A program made the translations under genes and the position numbers. DNA of 15,321 bases from contig JAHEJH010000118.1 of assembly GCA_024638905.1 (NCBI GenBank), positions 1 through 15,321 on the forward strand. The letters run 5' to 3'. Under the pieces are notes generated by a model. The model was not told where the DNA came from and made no database searches. It saw only the letters and a list, made by a program, of their open reading frames with translations. The stretch is from Luminiphilus sp. GTDB lineage: Bacteria; Pseudomonadota; Gammaproteobacteria; Pseudomonadales; Halieaceae. Shown here one piece after another: positions 7,172 through 14,578 of this stretch; position 1 is the stretch's first letter, and each line of letters starts with the position of its first letter.

Positions 7172-8346
7172 CAGCTGGCGCTACTTTTTTGAGCGCCAAA
7201 GGCGTACCAGGTGATGGTGTCGGAGAGGCGGCCCGTATCCGCATCAAATGAGGCCGCCGCGCCCGATGCTTCAGCGAACTCCGCTTCGCTGACATAGGTA
7301 AATCGTGGCATTGTCGCCTCAAAGAAATCCTGCTTCGCGAATCCGGCACCAGAGCACAGGCCCGAATAGCTGAGGTCGCGAAAATCTTTATAAAAAGGCT
7401 CGTTGTTATAGAAGCAGTCCCAGTCGAGGTAGAACGCGTCGTAGGCGCCCAACGCGTCATTAGGCGGTAGCTCCATATTAATCAGCACGCCTCCCGGCTT
7501 GAGGACGCGATGGGCCTCGCTGAAGAAAGCCCTGATCAATTCAGTTGGCAACTCATGGAGGAACATGGACGAAAACACCACGTCCACACTGCTGTCGCTA
7601 TAAGGCAGTGCATCACAGAGTGCCTGTTTGAACTGAATCGGGATACCCATGGCTTCCGCGCGGGCATGGCCATATTGTAAACAGGGCGACGCGGCATCCA
7701 GGCCGTGCACCTCGGCTTCCGGGAAGGTTTGTTTCCAAGGCAGCGTGTTGTGTCCGATTGTGCACCCGACATCGACAATCAGCTTGGGATGCAAATCGGG
7801 CCATTTTAGGCGCGTAAAGTTGGCCATCGAGTGACCGATGTCATCGAGGTTCTTTCCCATCACGCCGAAAGAGAAAACGTCCAGACCATTGTCATAGACA
7901 ACACCGGCCTCGGCACCTTGACTGTGACCGCCCTGATAATTGCCGGGCATCAGGTGCACATCCATTTGATCGGTGTAAGCAGGCAGATCGGCCTTCTCGT
8001 CCAGCGCCAGAGAGCCGCCGTGCTTTGGTGAGGTTGTAGCGCTAATGCTTTTAATGGAATTGGGGTCGGACTCAATAGCGCGCAGCACAGACTGCCACAC
8101 CAGTTCCTGAGTCGCGCAGCGGAGGCTGGAGTACCACTTAAATAAACCCCGCTCCTTCAGAAATTGATGAACCGCCTCGCCCGAATGATGGCTTTCACCC
8201 GCGTCGATACTGGCTTGCTCGTAGTCAGCCTGCATTTGTGCAGCGAGATCGGTGAGCACCCAAGCCCGCATGGAAGAGGTGAACCGTTCGCGTGCGCGCT
8301 GATTAAGATCTTTGTTTAGTGCCAGGGAATGTTGCAGTCCTGCCAT
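7171..8346 (-). CDS. SAM-dependent class I methyltransferase with N-terminal extension
   Basis: Predicted cytoplasmic methyltransferase of 391 residues. The C-terminal half is a Methyltransf_11/25-type Rossmann fold: motif I is DVGCTIGHN (192-200), the acidic end of strand 2 is HGLDAASP, motif II region is SSVDVVFSSMFLHEL, and HRVLKPGGVLINMEL follows. Motif I has Cys-Thr-Ile-Gly where many relatives have Cys-Gly-x-Gly; Ser or Thr there occurs in some subfamilies. Residues 1-180 are a helical extension not found in minimal methyltransferases and may bind the acceptor. The frame stays open to 8490, but the ATG at 8346 has AGGGAG (8355-8360) 8 bases upstream, and the longer version would cross the divergent promoter region. 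It is first in an operon with the coiled-coil, membrane and NTF2-like genes. The acceptor is unknown. Confidence 0.9.
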   Translation of the reverse strand: MAGLQHSLALNKDLNQRARERFTSSMRAWVLTDLAAQMQADYEQASIDAGESHHSGEAVHQFLKERGLFKWYSSLRCATQELVWQSVLRAIESDPNSIKSISATTSPKHGGSLALDEKADLPAYTDQMDVHLMPGNYQGGHSQGAEAGVVYDNGLDVFSFGVMGKNLDDIGHSMANFTRLKWPDLHPKLIVDVGCTIGHNTLPWKQTFPEAEVHGLDAASPCLQYGHARAEAMGIPIQFKQALCDALPYSDSSVDVVFSSMFLHELPTELIRAFFSEAHRVLKPGGVLINMELPPNDALGAYDAFYLDWDCFYNNEPFYKDFRDLSYSGLCSGAGFAKQDFFEATMPRFTYVSEAEFAEASGAAASFDADTGRLSDTITWYAFGAQKSSAS

Positions 8347-8506
8347 GATTCCAGCTCCCTTTGGATGTCGAGTCGCGGTTAGGGCCGCGCTCTTTCGGGT
8401 ACAAGGCCATCTTGATTGACTATTAGCGTTAATGATATACGGATATAACAAAAGCTTCGCCAGTACTTTTAGCGCGATAAAAACGAGCATTAAGGGGAGT
8501 CATTTT
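8347..8506. promoter_or_regulatory. Divergent promoter region between the methyltransferase operon and the second TonB receptor
   Basis: This 160-base gap contains an AT-rich core (8412-8450) that stands out from its surroundings. It holds TTGATT/TTGACT (8412 and 8416), a short inverted repeat ATTA-GCGT-TAAT (8422-8433), and two GATATA copies (8434 and 8442), the second leading into TATAAC (8444-8449). No -35/-10 pair has ideal spacing, so exact promoters are not called. GGGGAG (8494-8499) is the receptor ribosome-binding site, 7 bases from its ATG, and fixes that start. Confidence 0.5.
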
Positions 8507-10663
8507 ATGAAAAATCATGTTCAGCGGCCGGGTCTGCCGATTATCGTTTCAGCTGCCATTACAACGGTGCTACCCAACGTGGCATCTGCCCAGCTGGAGG
8601 AAGTACTCGTCACCGCTGAACGTCGTGAGGCCTCTGTTCAGGACGTACCCATCGCGGTGAGCGCTTATAACGAAGACATGATCGACAAATTACAAATCGA
8701 TGACACGCTCGATTTGATCAACGTCGTTCCCAATATGTTTGGTGGCAACAACACCGGTTTGGGTACCGCCAATATGTACTACCTGCGAGCGCAGGGTAAT
8801 GACGAATCGATCTCTACCTTTGATCCCCCTGTAGGGACCTATGTCGATGATGTGTACATCACTCGGCAAAACGTGAACAACGTAGCGCTATTTGACGTGG
8901 AGCGTATCGAAGTACTGCGAGGACCTCAGGGTACGCTGTACGGCCGTAACACCACGGGTGGCGCAATCAGTGTCGTGATGAAGAAGCCCTCCGATACGAT
9001 GCAGGGTTATGTCGAGGCCGGTGCGGGCCGATTCGGAAAGACGCTGCTCCGAGGTAGTATCGATCTCCCCCTCAGCGATAATGTGCTGACTAAATTCTCC
9101 GCTTATTACGTCGACGACGATGGGTATTTGGAGAACCGAACCGACGGCAAGGATTATAACGAGGCAGATTTAACGGGTGTTCGAGCGGCATTGCGCTGGC
9201 TCATCTCTGACTCCATGACCTGGGATATCGCGGTAGACGGTGGTAAGTCAGAAGTGGCGAATATTCATGGCTTCCTTGACGGTGATGATCGCTACTCTCT
9301 CTCTGTACTGGGCGATGGCCTGCCAATGGGCGGTGGAATGTCCGATTATGGTAATGAGGTCGAGACGCTGAACATCACGTCTAATCTGGCGTGGGATGCG
9401 ATGGGCGGCACCGCGAATCTAATTTTAGGCGCGCGCTCTATTGAGCAGGATTTCTTGCTGAACTTCCCCTTCAGCCTCGATTTTATTCCGGACTTTTTCA
9501 TTATCGATAATGAGGGCGAGCACGATATGTTCTCAGCTGAGTTGAAGTGGTCGGGTGAGATTATGGACGGCCGGGGGTTCTTACAGACTGGCGTGTACTA
9601 TATGGATGAGGACAACGAGGTCGATTTCGTTGATTACCTTGACCTCGCTGCGGTGGGTGCACCCGTACCACCTTCCTCAGCATTCCTAACGCTAGCAGAT
9701 CGTATCCTGAGCAATACCACAGAGAGTTTCGCAGTCTATGCTCAGGCCGATATTCAAGTGGGCGAGAACGGTACCTTAACACTGGGCGCGCGCTACACCG
9801 ACGAAGAGAAAACCGTCGATTTTCAGGGAACAGTCAACTCGGCCGGTATGGTGGCAGCGGGCATCCCGCTTGAGCAGAGCGAGCAGGAGATCACGCCGCG
9901 CATTGCTTATGCGCATAAATTTTCCGACAGTATGATGATGTATGTTTCGGCTACTAATGGCTTTAAGTCAGGTGGCTGGAATGCCCGTGGATCAAGCTCT
10001 TCTTCGCTGCAGGCGTTTGCCCCAGAGACCATTTGGTCTTATGAGGTGGGTATGCGCGCTGACTGGATGGATGGCCGACTGAGAACTAACGTCACGGCGT
10101 TCTATTCTGATCTTGAGGATTTGCAAACTACCGCTGCGACGCCAGACGGACAGTTCCTAACGACTAACGCCGGTGGCTTAGAGGTGCCAGGTATTGAAGC
10201 GGAAATTACTGCGCTGCCGACTGACAACTGGCAGATCTTTGCCGCACTGGGTTGGCAGAGTGCAGAATATCAGGATTTACCAGGCGGATGCGTGACGCCC
10301 AACACGTCGCTGGCAGCTTATGATGCGAACTGTAATATTGCTGATCCCAAGCGAAGCCCACATCAAACTTATACCGTGGGAACGTCAGCTGACTTCAATA
10401 TCGGATCGTTGACAGTGACGCCTAATGTGATGGCCCGTTATATCGGTTCCCAGTATTCGGCAACGCGTAACCAAGGTTATGATGGATCAGTGACTTTAAT
10501 TAACGCGGGAGTAAAGCTGTCAACTGCGGATTCACAGTGGGAGTTGAATTTGGAGTGTAAGAACTGTGGCGATAAGGCTTACGTCCAATCTTTCTTGTTC
10601 ACGGATTACTACAACCTGCCTATGACGTATCTCGCGACAGTTAAGTACCGCTTCGGCGGCTGA
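8507..10663 (+). CDS. TonB-dependent outer-membrane receptor, complete
   Basis: Outer-membrane receptor of 718 residues. The frame is open from 8432, but the ATG at 8507 follows GGGGAG at 7 bases and starts a good signal peptide, cleaved after VASA at residue 28. LEEVLVTAERR (30-40) is the TonB box. The plug follows, with VPIAVSAY and IEVLRGPQGTLYGRN (134-148), then a barrel of about 22 strands. There is no STN domain, so it is not a FecA-type transducer. The usual GKNLTDE element near the C-terminus is replaced by LECKNCGDKAY with Cys684 and Cys687. A second pair is Cys595/Cys609. The protein ends YRFGG rather than in a terminal aromatic residue. It is divergent from the methyltransferase operon and may be co-regulated with it (inference). 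Substrate unknown. Confidence 0.96.
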   Translation: MKNHVQRPGLPIIVSAAITTVLPNVASAQLEEVLVTAERREASVQDVPIAVSAYNEDMIDKLQIDDTLDLINVVPNMFGGNNTGLGTANMYYLRAQGNDESISTFDPPVGTYVDDVYITRQNVNNVALFDVERIEVLRGPQGTLYGRNTTGGAISVVMKKPSDTMQGYVEAGAGRFGKTLLRGSIDLPLSDNVLTKFSAYYVDDDGYLENRTDGKDYNEADLTGVRAALRWLISDSMTWDIAVDGGKSEVANIHGFLDGDDRYSLSVLGDGLPMGGGMSDYGNEVETLNITSNLAWDAMGGTANLILGARSIEQDFLLNFPFSLDFIPDFFIIDNEGEHDMFSAELKWSGEIMDGRGFLQTGVYYMDEDNEVDFVDYLDLAAVGAPVPPSSAFLTLADRILSNTTESFAVYAQADIQVGENGTLTLGARYTDEEKTVDFQGTVNSAGMVAAGIPLEQSEQEITPRIAYAHKFSDSMMMYVSATNGFKSGGWNARGSSSSSLQAFAPETIWSYEVGMRADWMDGRLRTNVTAFYSDLEDLQTTAATPDGQFLTTNAGGLEVPGIEAEITALPTDNWQIFAALGWQSAEYQDLPGGCVTPNTSLAAYDANCNIADPKRSPHQTYTVGTSADFNIGSLTVTPNVMARYIGSQYSATRNQGYDGSVTLINAGVKLSTADSQWELNLECKNCGDKAYVQSFLFTDYYNLPMTYLATVKYRFGG

Positions 10664-10703
10664 CTTCAATGCGGTGACGCCGGGTATGACGCGTCCTTAA
10701 AAG

Positions 10704-10736
10704 AACCCCGCCGGGTTAGACCTGAGCGGGGTTTTT
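10704..10736 (+). terminator. Rho-independent terminator of the second TonB receptor, possibly bidirectional
   Basis: AACCCCGC (10704-10711) pairs with GCGGGGTT (10726-10733) around a 14-base loop, and a T tract reaches 10736. It lies 40 bases after the receptor stop. Read on the minus strand the same stem is followed by TTCTTTT, so it could also end the convergent SDR transcript. The remaining bases to 10851 hold nothing I recognise. Confidence 0.9.
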
Positions 10737-10851
10737 CTTGGCCCGGAAAGCCAGCTTGAGGTTGCGTTTATCTGCTTAGCGGGCTTCCAATACTCTCGAT
10801 TCGTATCTTGCTTTAGCTCTTGCACTACGTCTGGAGCAAGGTAGGTGACGT

Positions 10852-11664
10852 CTAGTGCACCTCTTCTCCGCCACTCACGTTGATCGCCTCTCCCGTTATA
10901 AAGCTGGCATCGTCGGATGCGAGAAAGGCGCACATTGCGGCGGTATCGGTGGCTTGTCCAATACGCTGTAGCGGGATTCGCGCGGCCATCTCCTCGAGAT
11001 AGGCGGCTTCCGTTAGGCCCTTGAAGGCAGAAAAGTAGGCGTTTTGAGCACTGCCAAGGCCCGTAGTGACGTGGTTTGGACACACCGCGTTGACGGTGAT
11101 GCCCGCCGCACCGTAGTCGATGGCGGCTGTGCGCGTCAGGCCAATCACGCCATGCTTGGCAGCGCAGTAAGGCGCCATATGCGGGAATCCGGACTTCGCC
11201 GCCTGACTGGCAATATTAATAATCCGTCCTCCGGAGCCCGCTGCCTCCATATGTGCCGCGGCCGCCTGAGTGCAGTAGAAGACGCCACTTAGGGTGACAT
11301 CGATCACCAGACTCCATTCATCTGGTGAGACCTCTCGCGTGTCCTTCATGACAAAGCCGATACCGGCATTGTTGATCAACACATCCACCCTGCCAAAGTG
11401 CTCCATCACTGCATTGAAAAGTTGTTTGACCGACTCGGCCGAGCGGACATCGCAGGGATGACTGAGAACGTCGGCGCCCTGGGAGCGCAAGCTTTCGGCG
11501 ACGGATGCCATTTCGTCGAGCTGCGCGAGGTGGTCGGTCCCCGAGCCATCCACATCGGTGACGACGAGACGGTAACCCTCCTCACCGAAACGACGGAGAA
11601 TGGCTTCTCCTAAACCGCCGGGTCGCCCGGACCCTGTGCATACAGCGACCTTTTTTTCTGTCAT
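10852..11664 (-). CDS. Short-chain dehydrogenase/reductase (classical SDR)
   Basis: NAD(P)-dependent alcohol dehydrogenase/ketoreductase of 270 residues, the usual classical SDR length. The cofactor loop is CTGSGRPGGLG (9-19); Asp37 at the end of strand 2 (VVTDVD) favours NAD(H). CDV (71-73), LINNAG (96-101), Ser153 in INIAS, and Tyr166/Lys170 in YCAAK follow in order, and CPNHVTTGL takes the place of the common PG motif after strand 6. The catalytic Asn of the N-S-Y-K tetrad, normally in a VNLxGVF context, is Thr124 here (DVTLSGVF). The ATG at 11664 has AGGAGA 7 bases upstream, so a TTG seven codons earlier is rejected. It follows the MFS gene by 94 bases on the same strand and may be co-transcribed. 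Substrate unknown. Confidence 0.95.
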   Translation of the reverse strand: MTEKKVAVCTGSGRPGGLGEAILRRFGEEGYRLVVTDVDGSGTDHLAQLDEMASVAESLRSQGADVLSHPCDVRSAESVKQLFNAVMEHFGRVDVLINNAGIGFVMKDTREVSPDEWSLVIDVTLSGVFYCTQAAAAHMEAAGSGGRIINIASQAAKSGFPHMAPYCAAKHGVIGLTRTAAIDYGAAGITVNAVCPNHVTTGLGSAQNAYFSAFKGLTEAAYLEEMAARIPLQRIGQATDTAAMCAFLASDDASFITGEAINVSGGEEVH

Positions 11665-11758
11665 CAGATTTTCTCCTTCGTGCAACCCATCCAGCTCGGC
11701 AACGCAGAGAAGGGATATCTATGTTGCTGCATCGATGCGGCCGAATACGGCGCTGCAG

Positions 11759-12946
11759 TTAGCCCTCACGATGTGCCAACCACCAGCAGAGCACAAAACC
11801 GATGCCTGCTCCACCAAAACACACCATGATCAGCGCGGGCTCGGATTCATAGAGTGTTGCGCCCAGCCACGAGAACAAGCCCGCCATGGTCATGCCAACG
11901 GAGCTGGAGAGTCCCGCCGCACTGCCGCTCCAGCGAGGCACAGCATTGACCGCGCCATACATGGTAGTGGGCGTGAGGATTCCTGACAGCAGCATGGAAC
12001 TGAATAGGGGTAGCACAACAGCGACCAGGGTTAGTCCCTGCAAAGCGATCAGCCCGGGCGCGCTGAGAGACACCAAAAACATGCCAAGCACGGCGCGATG
12101 CTGCCATCGAGGTGTGCCCAGTGACGACAGATGACTGAGCAGGAAGGAGCCGAAAACGTACACCATCGCAGAACTGCCCCAAACCAGGCTGAAGCCCTGC
12201 ATCGACAGTCCGAACTGCTCCTGAAACAGCACGCTGCCCGTGGCCAGCAAGGTGAAGACCATGCCCTGTAAAAACCCAAAGGCGCCGGCGTGACCCCAGA
12301 ACCGCGTAGAGCGAAGTAATGACAGGTAGCCCTTAAGCGACGCCGTCTGGCCCTCACCTCGGTCGACAGGCACGTCATGGGGAATGGATTTGACACACAG
12401 GAGCAGAAGGCCCGCCCCTAGTAAAGCCAACACGACGAACACGGATGCCATGCCCAGTAGCGACGCCAGATAGCCCCCCACAACAGGGGCGATCACGGGC
12501 GTGAACCCCATTGCAGCCGTCAACAATGCGAAGGCTTTCAGTGCCTCGTCGGGGGGTAGGTGGTCGCGGATGAGGCCCCGCGCAACGACCGTGCCGACGC
12601 CGACGCCGACGGCCTGCATAAAGCGGAGGAAGATCATCGCCCCCAGCGTGTCGACAAAAATCAGCAGGATGCTCGCGCCCACGAAGACGGCAAATCCGCC
12701 CAACAGCACGAGTCGCCGGCCGAAGCGGTCGGTGACTAATCCAAACAGTGGTTGGCTCACGGCGAGGCCAATGACGTAAATCGAGAACAGATACTGCAGG
12801 TCGCTGACGCTGCGATCGAGAGAAATGCTCAGCATGGGCACCAGGGGCACCATGATGGATATGCCAAAGGGCGAGAGGCTGCTGATGGCGGCCAGCAGCC
12901 AGCGCGACACGCTCAAAGGTGATTGATTCAAGTGGTTGTCAGTCAA
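11759..12946 (-). CDS. MFS transporter, Bcr/CflA-type drug or metabolite exporter
   Basis: Twelve-helix inner-membrane antiporter of up to 395 residues, likely exporting a small hydrophobic compound. The loop 2-3 signature is LVTDRFGRR (70-78). LRFMQAVGVGVGTVVARGLIRD spans 107-128 and matches the helix 4 region typical of Bcr/CflA (arginine, glutamine, glycine-rich, then RxxxRD). A polar mid-protein loop with VPVDRGEGQ separates the halves. The start is uncertain: the in-frame TTG at 12946 overlaps the upstream stop as TTGA, but no Shine-Dalgarno sequence is present. Later TTG codons or the GTG at codon 13 are alternatives, and helix 1 begins only about residue 15. Its position after the membrane protein and VOC genes suggests export of a product or toxic intermediate of this pathway (inference). 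Confidence 0.92.
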   Translation of the reverse strand: MTDNHLNQSPLSVSRWLLAAISSLSPFGISIMVPLVPMLSISLDRSVSDLQYLFSIYVIGLAVSQPLFGLVTDRFGRRLVLLGGFAVFVGASILLIFVDTLGAMIFLRFMQAVGVGVGTVVARGLIRDHLPPDEALKAFALLTAAMGFTPVIAPVVGGYLASLLGMASVFVVLALLGAGLLLLCVKSIPHDVPVDRGEGQTASLKGYLSLLRSTRFWGHAGAFGFLQGMVFTLLATGSVLFQEQFGLSMQGFSLVWGSSAMVYVFGSFLLSHLSSLGTPRWQHRAVLGMFLVSLSAPGLIALQGLTLVAVVLPLFSSMLLSGILTPTTMYGAVNAVPRWSGSAAGLSSSVGMTMAGLFSWLGATLYESEPALIMVCFGGAGIGFVLCWWLAHREG

Positions 12947-13593
12947 AAGCTAACAACATGAAGCCCGAGCGCGGCGTTCACGAACAATCCGATCCAGATC
13001 ACCCAGACGTAGCGCCGCACCACACCCATATGGGTGATCATGGCGGTATTGCCGGCATCACTGGGCCCCTCGCTCACCATGCTCGCATAGGCGATAGCAA
13101 AAGGCTTGAGCGCAAAGCGGACGGCGATACCGCAGGCCACCAGTACGGCGAACACAGCGATCTTGAGCGTCATCCACCCGGGCAAACCGAGACTCAGTCC
13201 GTAGGCACTGCCTCCCAACAGACCGAGAACCACGGCAAATCTCAGTCGCAGGTCCCAGTGTGCGAGAGAGGGCAGCCGGTGACCCACCGGGCTGTGAATG
13301 GCGGCGACCAGCCCCACCCAAATCGCTACCAGCAGCCATCCTCCGAGCGCGACGTCGCCTGGCAGCAAGGTCGGCCAGCGTAACGCCGCAAGATGACATC
13401 CCGACCCGAGAATAATCGGCATCGCGAGGCGCGGCCCCATGTCGCACTCCATCAGGATCTTGAAAGCGGTCTGACGTGACTCGACGCCGAGGTCGCTGCG
13501 CAGTACGTGTCTGCTGGAGAGAAATGTGCCGAGATCGCCCCCCAGCCAATACACCAGTGCCAGTACATGGACATAAAGTAGAAGGGTGTACAT
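12943..13593 (-). CDS. Six-helix inner-membrane protein, CopD/DUF2269-like, paralogue B
   Basis: Predicted inner-membrane protein of 216 residues with about six hydrophobic helices. Helix 1 reads LYVHVLALVYWLGGDLGTF, carrying His9, Trp16 and Asp20. Further polar positions are Glu38, Arg40-Gln41-Thr42, Asp51, Pro54-Arg55 and Ser64-Gly65-Cys66. All of these are shared at the same residue numbers with the membrane protein at 6296-6874. The later WMTLK...KPF region also matches that protein's WLALK...KPA. The C-terminal helix VWVIWIGLFVNAAL is absent from the paralogue. An AGGAG ribosome-binding site lies 7-8 bases before the ATG. The gene ends in a 4-base overlap with the possible TTG start of the MFS gene, suggesting coupled expression. 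Membrane location is clear, biochemical role unknown. Confidence 0.87.
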   Translation of the reverse strand: MYTLLLYVHVLALVYWLGGDLGTFLSSRHVLRSDLGVESRQTAFKILMECDMGPRLAMPIILGSGCHLAALRWPTLLPGDVALGGWLLVAIWVGLVAAIHSPVGHRLPSLAHWDLRLRFAVVLGLLGGSAYGLSLGLPGWMTLKIAVFAVLVACGIAVRFALKPFAIAYASMVSEGPSDAGNTAMITHMGVVRRYVWVIWIGLFVNAALGLHVVSF

Positions 13594-13710
13594 GGGTGTG
13601 CTCCTCAGCGTGTTGGGGTTTGCCGCGACCCTGCCTCGGTCTCAGTCAGCTGCCGCAAATAATCGATCTGTTTGCCTTGATCTGAAGTCGGCCCAGCGGA
13701 CATTTACCGA

Positions 13711-14553
13711 CTACGCCAGCCCCGCAGGACAAAGCCACTCTATGCGCTCGCCGTCGGGTGTCTCGATATCGAAGCAGTCGAGATCGGGTGTCACCGAGCG
13801 TTGTGCCTCACCCATGCCACTTGGGGGCGGGCACTCACGACGCAGGGAGAGCGAATGCCATCCGCAGGGCATAGCGCTGCCTGAGTCCTGCGGCTGAACT
13901 ACCCATTGGTCCAGTTCAAACAGTTGCCCGGGGCCCAGCGCAATCGGTGCGATGTCGTGACGGTGCTCCTCATCCAAACCATTGGTGCGCGACAGGATCG
14001 AGACCCGCGCAGGCATGGGTGATGGGGCGTCGCACTGCAAAAGACCGGCATAGAAAGCGATCGACCGTTGGATATCGGTAACGGCATTGATCATCACGAA
14101 GCACTGGTTCACTTGGCGCGTCGGGGTGGGCAGCGCGAAGCCCGGTACCTCACCGGATACCTCGGTGAAGTAAATGAGTTCTCCTGCCGGGCCAGCCACC
14201 TGCATAGCGCGAATCTGGTCAGAAAATGACAGTGCAGCCGGCGGGTTCAGCACCGTGAAGGCGGCGGGCAGCTGCTCGAACAGCGCATCCAAGTCCTTTA
14301 CCAGCACCTCCATTGCGGACCAGCCCGGCACCGCAAAGGGTGTGGGCACTTCACCTTGCCATTCCACCATGGTGAGTGTTTGAAAGGGGTCCTCTGACAT
14401 CACAATGCTGTGGTGAGGTAGGCCCTCCAGCGCGGGGTCAGACAGCGCAATAGTTGCAGCAATGCTCTCTCCGGCGTCTTCATACCCCAGCGTGTGATAG
14501 GCCGCCACAGCCTCTGTCAGGGATGGCACGCGTAAGGTCATATTCTCGATCAT
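13711..14553 (-). CDS. VOC (glyoxalase/bleomycin-resistance fold) protein with two domains
   Basis: Cytoplasmic protein of 280 residues built from vicinal-oxygen-chelate beta-alpha-beta-beta-beta modules. MIENMTLRVPSLTEAVAAYH begins module 1. GWSAMEVLV (78-85) to LIYFTEV (126-132) forms module 2. VNQCFVMINAVTDIQRSIAFY (148-168) begins module 3, and WHSLSL (232-237) to RIEWLCP (270-276) forms module 4. This pairs as two complete VOC folds. The His that often starts module 1 or 3 as a metal ligand is missing in both, so metal chemistry may differ or be absent; Glu131, His233 and Glu272 remain candidate ligands. The ATG at 14553 is chosen because a TTG 14 codons upstream would overlap the preceding gene and add no VOC sequence. 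It lies 25 bases after the beta-rich gene, in the same operon. Isomerase, dioxygenase or binding roles are all possible. Confidence 0.86.
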   Translation of the reverse strand: MIENMTLRVPSLTEAVAAYHTLGYEDAGESIAATIALSDPALEGLPHHSIVMSEDPFQTLTMVEWQGEVPTPFAVPGWSAMEVLVKDLDALFEQLPAAFTVLNPPAALSFSDQIRAMQVAGPAGELIYFTEVSGEVPGFALPTPTRQVNQCFVMINAVTDIQRSIAFYAGLLQCDAPSPMPARVSILSRTNGLDEEHRHDIAPIALGPGQLFELDQWVVQPQDSGSAMPCGWHSLSLRRECPPPSGMGEAQRSVTPDLDCFDIETPDGERIEWLCPAGLA

Positions 14554-14578
14554 TGTGGGGCCCCGCCGGTCAACACAC

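Noticed and set aside
8347..8490. In-frame upstream extension of the methyltransferase (48 residues, hydrophobic start)
   Set aside because: It runs through the divergent promoter region up to near the receptor start, while the ATG at 8346 has a good AGGGAG site 8 bases upstream. The apparent hydrophobic N-terminus is therefore probably chance.
8432..8506. Earlier ATG for the second TonB receptor
   Set aside because: It would put 25 residues before a well-formed signal peptide and has no ribosome-binding site. The ATG at 8507 has GGGGAG at proper spacing.
10697..11083. 128-residue minus-strand open frame downstream of the second receptor
   Set aside because: It overlaps the terminator and the SDR gene in another frame, has no family resemblance and no ribosome-binding site.
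11729..11738. GCATCGATGC palindrome between the MFS and SDR genes
   Set aside because: A 10-base palindrome with no second copy and no adjoining promoter elements is easily due to chance.
12919..13383. 154-residue plus-strand frame rich in His, Gln and Asp opposite membrane protein B
   Set aside because: The composition is that expected when hydrophobic-helix codons are read from the other strand, and the real gene is clearly on the minus strand.
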